Source: a virus. Taken from it: a stretch of 64,000 nt of DNA. This document shows, piece after piece, positions 5,503 through 11,505 of the stretch. The stretch's first letter is position 1, and every line of letters starts with the position of its first letter. Under the pieces are notes generated by a model. It did no database searches. It had not been told where the DNA came from and worked only from the letters and a program-made list of their open reading frames with translations. The stretch covers positions 52,180-116,179 of the IMG/VR virus record IMGVR_UViG_3300025840_000015. The stretch is one strand, 5' to 3'. The position numbers and the translations under genes are program-made.

Positions 5503-6009
5503 TCAGACTGTCATAAGGAGAGCAGGTTGTTCTGTAACGAAATCATACTCTTGGGTGTTAGTGTCACCCCAACCCAGTTTCCAACACTGCCATCCCAAAC
5601 CAGGAGTAAACAGATAGCACCATTCCTCTCCACAATCACCTGAGAGAAACTCATCGAAGTTGCTCATCCTAGGAGGAGCATCTTCACCTCGCTCACTATA
5701 ATACAGTGGAGCAGGTTTTGCTTTTACTGGAGAATAGACCCACTGTTCATTATCAGTGGTGATATATTCTACAGTTCTGTTACCCTCAGAATCATAGATC
5801 TCTTTTTTGAGAGGAACAGAATCCCAACGATGTGTGGTGTGCAACTGCCCCATATCACCACCGTTGATGAGTTCTTCTACCTGTTCTTTATACAGGTAGT
5901 TGTCAATAAGTTGGCGACCATTGTGTTGAATGTAACCATCATAATGACAGTAAACACTAATGATTTGATCGGGTCCGAGAGCAAGACCGATGCGAGAGCG
6001 AGTTCCCAT
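5503..6009 (-). CDS. Conserved phage protein starting MGTRSRIG
   Basis: A 168-residue protein. The start MGTRSRIGLALGPDQIISVY followed by CHYDGYIQHNG is the signature of a widespread phage and bacterial family of unknown function (GTRSxIG ... YxHxDGYxxHxG). Conserved His and Asp suggest metal or nucleotide binding, but that is inference. The rest has many Trp and Glu. It has its own promoter (6033-6061) with the -35 in the loop of a hairpin. Confidence 0.7.
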   Translation of the reverse strand: MGTRSRIGLALGPDQIISVYCHYDGYIQHNGRQLIDNYLYKEQVEELINGGDMGQLHTTHRWDSVPLKKEIYDSEGNRTVEYITTDNEQWVYSPVKAKPAPLYYSERGEDAPPRMSNFDEFLSGDCGEEWCYLFTPGLGWQCWKLGWGDTNTQEYDFVTEQPALLMTV

Positions 6010-6032
6010 GGTGTGTTGGGTGAACTGAGATC

Positions 6033-6061
6033 AGTGTAGCAGGTTTGGGGGATGCTGTCAT
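6033..6061 (-). promoter_or_regulatory. Sigma70-type promoter inside the upstream hairpin
   Basis: -35 ATGACA (6056-6061), 17-nt spacer, -10 TACACT (6033-6038) with TGC before it. The -35 is in the hairpin at 6047-6066. Confidence 0.6.
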
Positions 6062-6066
6062 CCCCC
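6047..6066 (-). terminator. GGGGGATG/CATCCCCC hairpin
   Basis: An 8-bp perfect stem with a 4-nt loop, 10 nt past the stop of the gene at 6076-6252. Confidence 0.55.
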
Positions 6067-6075
6067 TGTCAGGAA

Positions 6076-6252
6076 TCAGTAACTCAGATCCTCCAGATAT
6101 TCTGTGAAGATTTCTGACACTTCATCCCATTGGGCGTCCGTCAGAAAACCGCACTGATCCTCCATCCAGTTGGAAACCATAGACCAGTCTGCATCCATCT
6201 CTTGGATGAACTGGGGCAGGGACTGGAGAGCACTGATGAAATTAGAAGTCAT
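6076..6252 (-). CDS. Hypothetical 58-residue acidic protein
   Basis: MTSNFISALQSLPQFIQEMD..., ends YLEDLSY. Acidic and Trp-containing. Its ATG lies 8 nt inside the end of the preceding gene (6242-6376), so translation is probably coupled. No family recognised. Confidence 0.6.
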   Translation of the reverse strand: MTSNFISALQSLPQFIQEMDADWSMVSNWMEDQCGFLTDAQWDEVSEIFTEYLEDLSY

Positions 6253-6376
6253 GGTCGGAGTTGAGTTCCTGTTGAAAGTCTAGCATGGATTCCTGCATTT
6301 CGGGGATGTCGAAGATCTCACCCGGAGAATCCATGATCTCATTCCAGAGATCAGTGTCGATCAGATCAAATTCCAT
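6242..6376 (-). CDS. Hypothetical 44-residue acidic protein
   Basis: MEFDLIDTDLWNEIMDSPGE..., very acidic, no basic residue except one His. Overlaps its neighbours at both ends (11 nt), forming a three-gene coupled set with 6366-6560 and 6076-6252. Confidence 0.55.
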   Translation of the reverse strand: MEFDLIDTDLWNEIMDSPGEIFDIPEMQESMLDFQQELNSDHDF

Positions 6377-6560
6377 GAAGATTCTTAAGGTCTTGGATGG
6401 TGTGAGAGAGACCTGCCTTGCAGTATCCTACAGCATATGGGTAGGAACAGTCAAGATCACAGTCAGGTTTTGTTAGGTCTTGGGGACGTGCTGAGTATAG
6501 AACTTTTTGCATCCATTCCAGTTCCTGAATGATTTTTTCCAGTTTGGTTTTGTCGGTCAT
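6366..6560 (-). CDS. Hypothetical 64-residue protein with four Cys
   Basis: MTDKTKLEKIIQELEWMQKV, helical start, then CDLDCSYPYAVGYCKAG with three of its Cys close together. First gene of the coupled set. Function unknown. Confidence 0.6.
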   Translation of the reverse strand: MTDKTKLEKIIQELEWMQKVLYSARPQDLTKPDCDLDCSYPYAVGYCKAGLSHTIQDLKNLHGI

Positions 6561-6639
6561 TGGAGTTGGGTTCCGAACAAACGAATCATCTCACGGATTC
6601 CGGAGGGATGCAACGTGCCAGTGGACAGTCTATAAAGTG

Positions 6640-6765
6640 TCACCTGCGATAGGGAGAACTCCACCATTTGCGGTATGCAGTGTAAAGAATCACTGCAGTC
6701 GAAACGATACCGACCAGACCCAGAACTGTCACAGGGTCGCCGGAGAAATCATAAGTGTCTGGCAT
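6640..6765 (-). CDS. 41-residue membrane mini-protein
   Basis: MPDTYDFSGDPVTVLG, then one hydrophobic segment (VTVLGLVGIVSTAVILYTAY, with the last Tyr at residue 31) and a basic end (RKWWSSPYRR). Topology N-out, C-in by the positive-inside rule. Function unknown. Confidence 0.55.
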   Translation of the reverse strand: MPDTYDFSGDPVTVLGLVGIVSTAVILYTAYRKWWSSPYRR

Positions 6766-6771
6766 AATGAA

Positions 6772-6924
6772 TCAAAAAAACGGATCAACTTCGCGAATTG
6801 TAACATCAACTTCCTCTCCACCTTCAAGACCTAAAAGGTCTCTCCAGTCGAGTTTGTCAATGTCCAGATCATCATAACATGCAATGTCAAGTGTGACTGT
6901 GACTAAACGCTTTTGTGCTAGCAT
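6772..6924 (-). CDS. Acidic 50-residue protein
   Basis: MLAQKRLVTVTLDIACYDDLDIDKLDW..., ends IREVDPFF. The pattern beta-strand plus LDW-DLLGLEGGEEV is typical of a conserved small cyanophage protein. Its stop is 6 nt before the next gene (6765), so the two are one transcript. Confidence 0.6.
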   Translation of the reverse strand: MLAQKRLVTVTLDIACYDDLDIDKLDWRDLLGLEGGEEVDVTIREVDPFF

Positions 6925-6954
6925 GTGTCTTATGAGTATTGTTGATGTATTGTA

Positions 6955-7122
6955 TCATGCATAATGCTTATATGCAAGATCCTGATAGTCATTGTCACAC
7001 CTATCATAATCCTCATCATTGTCGTCATAAGACTCAAGACGAGAATAATGTTCGTAGTATGAGTCTTCGTCAAGACAATGATCATTGATGGTGATGTAGT
7101 CGAGATCGTAGTCGTCGTACAT
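6955..7122 (-). CDS. Asp/Tyr-rich 55-residue protein
   Basis: MYDDYDLDYITINDHCLDED... with about 16 Asp or Glu and 11 Tyr. Such composition suggests a disordered acidic protein or DNA mimic, by inference only. It is controlled by the most complex promoter of the region: three CTCGTCGAG sites, one within 2 nt of the start codon and one between -35 and -10. Confidence 0.6.
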   Translation of the reverse strand: MYDDYDLDYITINDHCLDEDSYYEHYSRLESYDDNDEDYDRCDNDYQDLAYKHYA

Positions 7123-7123
7123 A

Positions 7124-7135
7124 ACTCGTCGAGAT
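7124..7135. promoter_or_regulatory. CTCGTCGAG palindrome, site 5
   Basis: ACTCGTCGAGAT, one mismatch in the outer arm, directly before the ATG at 7122, where a ribosome would bind. Confidence 0.6.
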
Positions 7136-7153
7136 TCTACTGTTTACTTGTGT

Positions 7154-7182
7154 ATTGTAGCATGATTCTCGTCGAGATACAA
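7154..7182 (-). promoter_or_regulatory. Promoter with palindrome in the spacer
   Basis: -35 TTGTAT (7177-7182), 17-nt spacer, -10 TACAAT (7154-7159) preceded by TGC. Palindrome site 6 fills the spacer. Confidence 0.6.
7167..7178. promoter_or_regulatory. CTCGTCGAG palindrome, site 6
   Basis: TCTCGTCGAGA core between -35 and -10 of the promoter for the gene at 6955-7122, a classic repressor position. Confidence 0.65.
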
Positions 7183-7199
7183 CTAATTGCCTGATATAT

Positions 7200-7210
7200 T
7201 CTCGTCGAGA
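7200..7210. promoter_or_regulatory. CTCGTCGAG palindrome, site 7
   Basis: TCTCGTCGAGA, 32-33 bp upstream of site 6 (centre to centre), about three helical turns. Confidence 0.6.
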
Positions 7211-7595
7211 TCTCATACCATATATGTATAAAAACGTCAAGGAATTGTGTGGATTTGCAAATTTTTATGTCTGGATGTGAAGATTTTTGCCGGGCGCTTG
7301 ACATTTTCGGCGTCTTGTGATAGTGCGCACGCCAAACTCACAAGACCTGGGCACATTACCATAAGATATAAGAGTTATTACCATAAGATACCAGGCACAT
7401 TACCATAAGATATAAGAACCATTATCATAAGATATAAAAGTTATTATCATAAGATATAAGAGTTCAAAACCCTTTATTTATACAATTTAACTTCATTTTA
7501 ATCTCTTATATCCTGATTTCAACAAAAAATGCCCAAAAAAGCACTGTTACAATATAAATTACATACATACAATACAGTTAAACACTATTGCCCCA
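7211..7595. other. Intergenic region with promoter-like element and tandem repeats
   Basis: No supported gene. A possible plus-strand promoter has TTGACA at 7298-7303 and a weak TAGTGC at 7321-7326 (17-nt spacer). The 22-bp repeats follow at 7355-7464, then 100 AT-rich bases up to the GIY-YIG gene. Confidence 0.5.
7355..7464. repeat. Five tandem 22-bp repeats
   Basis: Five units of exactly 22 bp (7355, 7377, 7399, 7421, 7443) with the form ATTACCATAAGATATAAGAG-TT; units 4 and 5 have ATTATC, unit 2 differs at its end. The period is two DNA turns and the neighbouring sequence is AT-rich, as in iteron origins or multi-site operators. Confidence 0.8.
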
Positions 7596-8300
7596 ATGTC
7601 AGGCGCCATTTACCTCATAATCAACAAACAAAATGGACACAAATACATAGGAAAAACCACAGATTCAATAGATTCTGCCTGGAAAGAGCATATTATCCTA
7701 TCAAATCGTATGGATAGGAATCCACTACATCTTGCTCTTCGTAAGTATAAACCTCACATGTTTTTACTTAAACCAATAGAGGATGTAGATAATAATTTAG
7801 ATGAAAGATATGATTATTGGTTAGATAGATATAATCCAGAATACAATTCTAACTCCTTTACTGATGAGAATACTGAAGTTAAAACAATTGAAGTAAAGAA
7901 AGAAATAGTTTCTACCCCCAAAAAGAAGTCTAAAAGACCAGAAAAAACCAAGGGATACACAATACAAGGTATGAATCTGGCAACTGGTGAGATTAGAACA
8001 TGGGAATCTGCCAGGGAGGCAGCACGTGATATTACTGGTGATGCAAAGAAGAATTCAAATATATTACGATGTGCTCGTAATGGATATAAGTATTATGATC
8101 ATGTATGGAAAATTATTGAAGACTTTAGATTCAGAAAAGTGAAGGCGGTAAATAGAAAAACATGGCAGGAATTTCACTTTGACAATATAGCAGATGTATT
8201 TAAAAAGACCGGTGTTAAAAGAGATCCACGTTTAAAGAAAGTATTAGAAAGTAATGGTAGATTAACATGGAAAGGATATATGTGGTTCTATACGGAGTAA
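7596..8300 (+). CDS. GIY-YIG homing-type endonuclease
   Basis: A 234-residue protein. Residues 1-90 are a GIY-YIG nuclease: AIYLIINKQNGHKYIGKT is the signature (A replacing G), followed by DSAWKEHI and a C-terminal ERYDYWLDRYNP block. Residues 120-180 (GYTIQGMNLATGEIRTWESAREAAR...) and 188-234 resemble NUMOD-type DNA-binding repeats found in homing endonucleases. It is on the plus strand amid minus-strand genes and has no clear Shine-Dalgarno, as expected of a free-standing mobile gene. There is no sign of an intron. Confidence 0.8.
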   Translation: MSGAIYLIINKQNGHKYIGKTTDSIDSAWKEHIILSNRMDRNPLHLALRKYKPHMFLLKPIEDVDNNLDERYDYWLDRYNPEYNSNSFTDENTEVKTIEVKKEIVSTPKKKSKRPEKTKGYTIQGMNLATGEIRTWESAREAARDITGDAKKNSNILRCARNGYKYYDHVWKIIEDFRFRKVKAVNRKTWQEFHFDNIADVFKKTGVKRDPRLKKVLESNGRLTWKGYMWFYTE

Positions 8301-8304
8301 ACAA

Positions 8305-8475
8305 ATGAAACGCCCATTAAACACATGTTTTGATTGCGACTATACATGGTATCCACGTGGTCATTATATAAGTAAACACTGTCCCCATTGTGGTTCTAAT
8401 AACGTAGGCATACAATACATACAAATAATCCCACTACTGTTAATAGTGGGACTACTGTTGTTTATTTTAATTTAA
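8305..8475 (+). CDS. Zinc-ribbon membrane mini-protein
   Basis: 56 residues. N-terminal CFDCDYTWYPRG...CPHCGS gives two CxxC knuckles, a small zinc ribbon; the last 20 residues (IPLLLIVGLLLFILI) are a membrane segment. It starts 4 nt after the GIY-YIG stop. A tail-anchored zinc ribbon has no recognised function here. Confidence 0.65.
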   Translation: MKRPLNTCFDCDYTWYPRGHYISKHCPHCGSNNVGIQYIQIIPLLLIVGLLLFILI

Positions 8476-8477
8476 TT

Positions 8478-8705
8478 TCAATCCTCGAACCTTTCGTTCC
8501 ATTTACCATGAAACTTTTGCATAATACCCTCAATCATTTTGTGCCTTTTGGAAAGATATGATTCTGGGTCCATGTTATGCAGTTCGGTGATATTACCAAA
8601 TGAAAAGAACATAGAATCCAGTGTATGACACATGATCTCATTCATAATCTCATGTTCTTCAACAGTAAATGTGAGCGCAATGTCATGCTCTTTCATGGTC
8701 TTCAT
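8478..8705 (-). CDS. Hypothetical 75-residue protein
   Basis: MKTMKEHDIALTFTVEEHEIMNEIMCHT..., alternative start at the second Met (8696). Mixed helix with many Met, His and Glu. Last gene of the operon 9303-8478; convergent with the zinc-ribbon gene, 2 nt between the stops. Confidence 0.6.
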   Translation of the reverse strand: MKTMKEHDIALTFTVEEHEIMNEIMCHTLDSMFFSFGNITELHNMDPESYLSKRHKMIEGIMQKFHGKWNERFED

Positions 8706-8916
8706 GTTTAGATTTCCTTGATTTTGTTTTAACTAATTGGTCAATTTGATTCCGATAACATAATACCAGAACATGATACTTTTGATGTATGGATGGATCC
8801 GGCATTGGCGTTGTTGAAACTTCTATCGTAATATATTCAGTTCCAACATGATAAACCCATCCCTCAATGTTTTGTTGTTCCCAGACAACATAATCATTTT
8901 CTTTTGGACTATACAT
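8683..8916 (-). CDS. Hypothetical 77-residue protein
   Basis: MYSPKENDYVVWEQQNIEGWVYHVG...: a beta-rich start resembling an SH3-like barrel (DYVVW, GWVYHV, YITIEV), then a basic C-terminus. Overlaps the genes on both sides (8 and 23 nt). Seen in pattern in other cyanophages; no function known to me. Confidence 0.65.
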   Translation of the reverse strand: MYSPKENDYVVWEQQNIEGWVYHVGTEYITIEVSTTPMPDPSIHQKYHVLVLCYRNQIDQLVKTKSRKSKHEDHERA

Positions 8917-9076
8917 CCCTCACTGCACGTAGATAATTAGGATTAATTCCACGTCCAACATATTCTGACAATAGTGCATCACATCGTTCCCGTGTTAATT
9001 GTCTTGCAGATGGATCAATTAGTTCCCATCCATTCGTATAAAGTTCTTCAATACGATAAAGAATTGTTTCAGTCAT
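8909..9076 (-). CDS. Hypothetical 55-residue protein
   Basis: MTETILYRIEELYTNGWELIDPSARQLTRERC.... The WELID-SARQLTRERCDALL part looks like a short helical domain. ATGA overlap with the gene upstream, 8-nt overlap downstream. Confidence 0.65.
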   Translation of the reverse strand: MTETILYRIEELYTNGWELIDPSARQLTRERCDALLSEYVGRGINPNYLRAVRDV

Positions 9077-9303
9077 GTCGTAAACTCCGATACAATACCA
9101 GACTCATGATCACCATCCAAGGGATACACTAGAGCACTCTGAATACTTGGCATGATGTTATGCACATAGGTATCATCATAAGTATCTGACGACGAGAGAA
9201 TATCAAATACCTCCGAATCGTTCTCTCCAATTACGGCAACAATACCGCCATATTCAGAACTTGGAAATGGAACCCAATAATCCACCAGATAGATGTTTTT
9301 CAT
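9073..9303 (-). CDS. Hypothetical 76-residue protein
   Basis: MKNIYLVDYWVPFPSSEYGGIVAVIGENDSEVFDIL...: alternating strands and an acidic helix, a small alpha/beta protein. First gene of a four-gene coupled operon (9303-8478) served by the promoter at 9327-9355. Confidence 0.65.
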   Translation of the reverse strand: MKNIYLVDYWVPFPSSEYGGIVAVIGENDSEVFDILSSSDTYDDTYVHNIMPSIQSALVYPLDGDHESGIVSEFTT

Positions 9304-9326
9304 TAGTTCAGTTAAATTACCATGTC

Positions 9327-9355
9327 AGTTTAGTTTAGTTTGTTTGATTTGTCAA
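9327..9355 (-). promoter_or_regulatory. Sigma70-type early promoter
   Basis: -35 TTGACA (9350-9355), 17-nt spacer, -10 TAAACT (9327-9332). Confidence 0.65.
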
Positions 9356-9528
9356 ATAATGAATTCGGACAAATAATAATCAACGGTGATCTCCAGTTTT
9401 TCCGCCTGGCGTTCATAGAACATCTTCATCTCTTGACGATCATGATAATCATCAATCTCCTGTTCGGCATGTTCCATGAAGTCCTGCCATGCACGAATGA
9501 ACATTTCAATTTCCTTTTGTTCCATCAT
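9352..9528 (-). CDS. Hypothetical 58-residue protein
   Basis: MMEQKEIEMFIRAWQDFMEHAEQEID... is helical and acidic, possibly one long helix pair. The ATG at 9528 lies 23 nt inside the metallopeptidase-like gene, so coupling is likely; the longer in-frame reading would overlap that gene by more than 100 nt and is rejected. Confidence 0.55.
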   Translation of the reverse strand: MMEQKEIEMFIRAWQDFMEHAEQEIDDYHDRQEMKMFYERQAEKLEITVDYYLSEFII

Positions 9529-9934
9529 TAAATTGTTTGTAAAGAACAGTTTCAAGTAGTGCCGCCTCTTTTTCATGTGGTTGATCCTCATATGAAAGAT
9601 CCTCCACACTGACCAGATTATAACACAATCTACCACGTCGGTAGGTCAGTTTACCATCAATCCATTGTGATACATGCACCATCTCATGTAACAATACCCG
9701 AACATAATCCTCGGCATCCAGATAGGTCTGAATCTCAATTAGAAAATCTCTGGGATTCTTGGATTTGGCATCAACCACATCACAATAACCCCAGACATGT
9801 TCACGCTTTAATCCACGGTGCAATACATTAATCGTCACAAAATAATCGGGATAATAAGTTTCCAAATACCATGCAATTACATTCTCACATAGTTTCTTGG
9901 AATAACCATATCCCTCATGTAAAATTAATGTCAT
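9506..9934 (-). CDS. HExxH metallopeptidase-like protein
   Basis: A 142-residue protein with a gluzincin/SprT-like active site: LLHEMVHVSQW (H83, E84, H87), and a candidate third ligand in the acidic PHEKEAALLE helix near residue 120. No signal peptide, so it would act in the host cytoplasm. SprT-like proteins cut DNA-protein crosslinks or proteins; the substrate here is unknown. Similar short HExxH proteins occur in T4-like cyanophages. Confidence 0.7.
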   Translation of the reverse strand: MTLILHEGYGYSKKLCENVIAWYLETYYPDYFVTINVLHRGLKREHVWGYCDVVDAKSKNPRDFLIEIQTYLDAEDYVRVLLHEMVHVSQWIDGKLTYRRGRLCYNLVSVEDLSYEDQPHEKEAALLETVLYKQFNDGTKGN

Positions 9935-10025
9935 GTTAAAATGGCGAAAAACAATCGTGTCATCCAGTTCATGAAAATAAAGAAACTGGAAACAAACATA
10001 ATCTTTTCAAGTCGTGATAACATCA

Positions 10026-10280
10026 TTAGTAATAGTGCCTTCTACAGGGAACATTTTCATACCATGTTCTTACATAACCCGATCTCCATCTGTTACCGGG
10101 AATATATTCCTCCCGGCGGACTCTCTTGGTGCAATGAACATGACGATGATGATGACGATGACGTGATCTGTGATCACTATCCTCCTCTACAAATGGTTCC
10201 CAAAATTGTTGCCATGTGATGGCATTTGCCGGGGAACATAAAAGAATACCCGAAATTGCCAGGACTAATAGTTTTTCCAT
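10026..10280 (-). CDS. Secreted His/Arg-rich small protein
   Basis: 84 residues. MEKLLVLAISGILLCSPANA is a clear signal peptide with an A-N-A cleavage site. The mature part contains an acidic patch (EEDSD) and then RHRHHHRHVHC, followed by an Arg/Tyr-rich end with two more Cys-containing stretches. Metal binding in the periplasm or envelope is an inference. It starts inside the preceding 36-residue membrane gene (16-nt overlap). Confidence 0.65.
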   Translation of the reverse strand: MEKLLVLAISGILLCSPANAITWQQFWEPFVEEDSDHRSRHRHHHRHVHCTKRVRREEYIPGNRWRSGYVRTWYENVPCRRHYY

Positions 10281-10375
10281 TTATCATCCAAATGATCTAA
10301 ATGATTTAGTCTGGAACTGAACAGTGAAAAACATGCCCATGCAACTCCAAGTGAAATGATCAGAAAATAGATCAT
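10265..10375 (-). CDS. 36-residue membrane peptide
   Basis: MIYFLIISLGVAWACFSLF is a membrane segment followed by an acidic/His tail (NHLDHLDDKW). ATGA overlap with the gene upstream and 16-nt overlap with the secreted protein downstream, so the three are translated together. Confidence 0.55.
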   Translation of the reverse strand: MIYFLIISLGVAWACFSLFSSRLNHLDHLDDKWKNY

Positions 10376-10545
10376 GCGGCATCATCCATGTGATCATCAA
10401 CCAGTGATGAATCAGGAAGATTGTTGATCCGAGACTTCATTCGATTCATCTTGGAAATCTCCCATCCGTTCATTTCTGCATCATGCACCACACCATCCAA
10501 TTGGCGGCGCTCGCTTTCCGTATGATAATGACGATAATCGTTCAT
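10372..10545 (-). CDS. Hypothetical 57-residue protein
   Basis: MNDYRHYHTESERRQLDGVVHDAEMNGWEISKM..., polar and helical, ending in an acidic DDHMDDAA. First of a three-gene coupled set. No family recognised. Confidence 0.6.
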   Translation of the reverse strand: MNDYRHYHTESERRQLDGVVHDAEMNGWEISKMNRMKSRINNLPDSSLVDDHMDDAA

Positions 10546-10582
10546 GATTCATCTCCTCAGATAACATGTTCATTATAACACA

Positions 10583-11065
10583 TCATTTCTGATAAAGGTA
10601 TCCTCCAGACCAATCGGCATTTTCAAACAGATACTCACGATCTTCGATCAATCGCAAATCATAACGAACTCCCTTGGCAGGAGACTTCCATGATGCAGAC
10701 TTATAAACTTCACCGGTCTTACGATCCACAAAACAATGCACGGAACGTTGACCACCACCATCAATGAATACAATCTTGTGATATTTCTTACCGCTCACAA
10801 TCTCATAATCAATGTCACATCCACCATTCTTCAGTTCAACAATCTTATTAAGATGATACTGATACGTGGCAGAATTAGGATCCTGCTCCGGTGCGGCAGC
10901 ATTTAGAATAGAACGCTCGTGACCACGAATTGCATAATCACGATAGTTATCCTTCAGGGCATCAATCAGCATCAGAGACCACTTACGAACATTCAGTTCA
11001 ATGGTGTTCCTGGCATCCTGCTGGGATGCATATTCTGCGAAGGTTGGATTGGGAAGTGAGATCAT
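10583..11065 (-). CDS. Conserved cyanophage protein, 160 residues
   Basis: MISLPNPTFAEYASQQDARNTIELNVRK..., C-terminal VHCFVDRKTGEVYKSASWKSPAKGVRY is a pattern I associate with conserved cyanophage proteins of unknown function. The start at 11065 is preceded by AAGGG; a GTG three codons upstream is an alternative. Promoter at 11091-11120. Confidence 0.7.
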   Translation of the reverse strand: MISLPNPTFAEYASQQDARNTIELNVRKWSLMLIDALKDNYRDYAIRGHERSILNAAAPEQDPNSATYQYHLNKIVELKNGGCDIDYEIVSGKKYHKIVFIDGGGQRSVHCFVDRKTGEVYKSASWKSPAKGVRYDLRLIEDREYLFENADWSGGYLYQK

Positions 11066-11090
11066 GGTGATCACCCTTGATTACCTCCAT

Positions 11091-11120
11091 ATTATAAGGA
11101 CTCACAAGGCGCTTCGGCAA
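11091..11120 (-). promoter_or_regulatory. Promoter for the 160-residue gene
   Basis: -10 TATAAT (11091-11096), 18-nt spacer, -35 TTGCCG (11115-11120). It sits directly after a terminator. Confidence 0.55.
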
Positions 11121-11151
11121 TGCCGTTGTGACAGTTCTTCATGTGGACACT

Positions 11152-11185
11152 AAAAAGCGCCCTGAAGAGTCTCAGAGCGCTTTTT
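11152..11185. terminator. Bidirectional terminator
   Basis: AAAAAGCGC (11152-11160) pairs with GCGCTTTTT (11177-11185), with an inner CTGA/TCAG stem. It separates the operon 11670-11195 from the next promoter. Confidence 0.75.
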
Positions 11186-11194
11186 GTGGAAGGA

Positions 11195-11341
11195 TTAGCG
11201 AGCATATCTACATTTTGGATTCTCCATCTGTTCGGCACAAATAGAATCATATGCATCCAACATCTTCATATCTCTATTTGAGAGAAATGAATTATACATC
11301 AAAATACCAATTACGGCAAGAAAAATGTAAGAGGTTTTCAT
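11195..11341 (-). CDS. 48-residue membrane/secreted peptide
   Basis: MKTSYIFLAVIGILMYNSFL is a membrane segment or uncleaved signal, followed by a polar tail with two Cys (SICAEQMENPKC) able to form a disulfide outside the membrane. Last gene of a three-gene set. Confidence 0.55.
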   Translation of the reverse strand: MKTSYIFLAVIGILMYNSFLSNRDMKMLDAYDSICAEQMENPKCRYAR

Positions 11342-11343
11342 TT

Positions 11344-11502
11344 TCAATCAATGTCGGTGTAAAGAAACTTGTTATCTGGAAAAATACCCATTTCTTCGCA
11401 TCGCACTTCATAGGCAATTCGCTTTAGCAACTGCAAATCATAATTTTCAATGCTTTTAATCATGGTGCGACGAATCTGGGCAGTTTGAGTGTCGTCTTTC
11501 AT
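11344..11502 (-). CDS. Hypothetical 52-residue protein
   Basis: MKDDTQTAQIRRTMIKSIENYDLQLLKRIAYE..., helical. Two nt from the gene downstream, 3 nt from the gene upstream. Function unknown. Confidence 0.6.
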   Translation of the reverse strand: MKDDTQTAQIRRTMIKSIENYDLQLLKRIAYEVRCEEMGIFPDNKFLYTDID

Positions 11503-11505
11503 GGT

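Noticed and set aside
7355-7464. Tandem 22-bp repeats as a CRISPR array
   Set aside because: The repeats are directly adjacent with no unique spacers and there are no cas genes; the PD-(D/E)XK nuclease at 53652 lacks Cas4 cysteines.
7529-7717. 62-residue plus-strand frame overlapping the GIY-YIG gene
   Set aside because: Out of frame with a well-supported endonuclease, no recognisable motif, overlap of over 100 nt.
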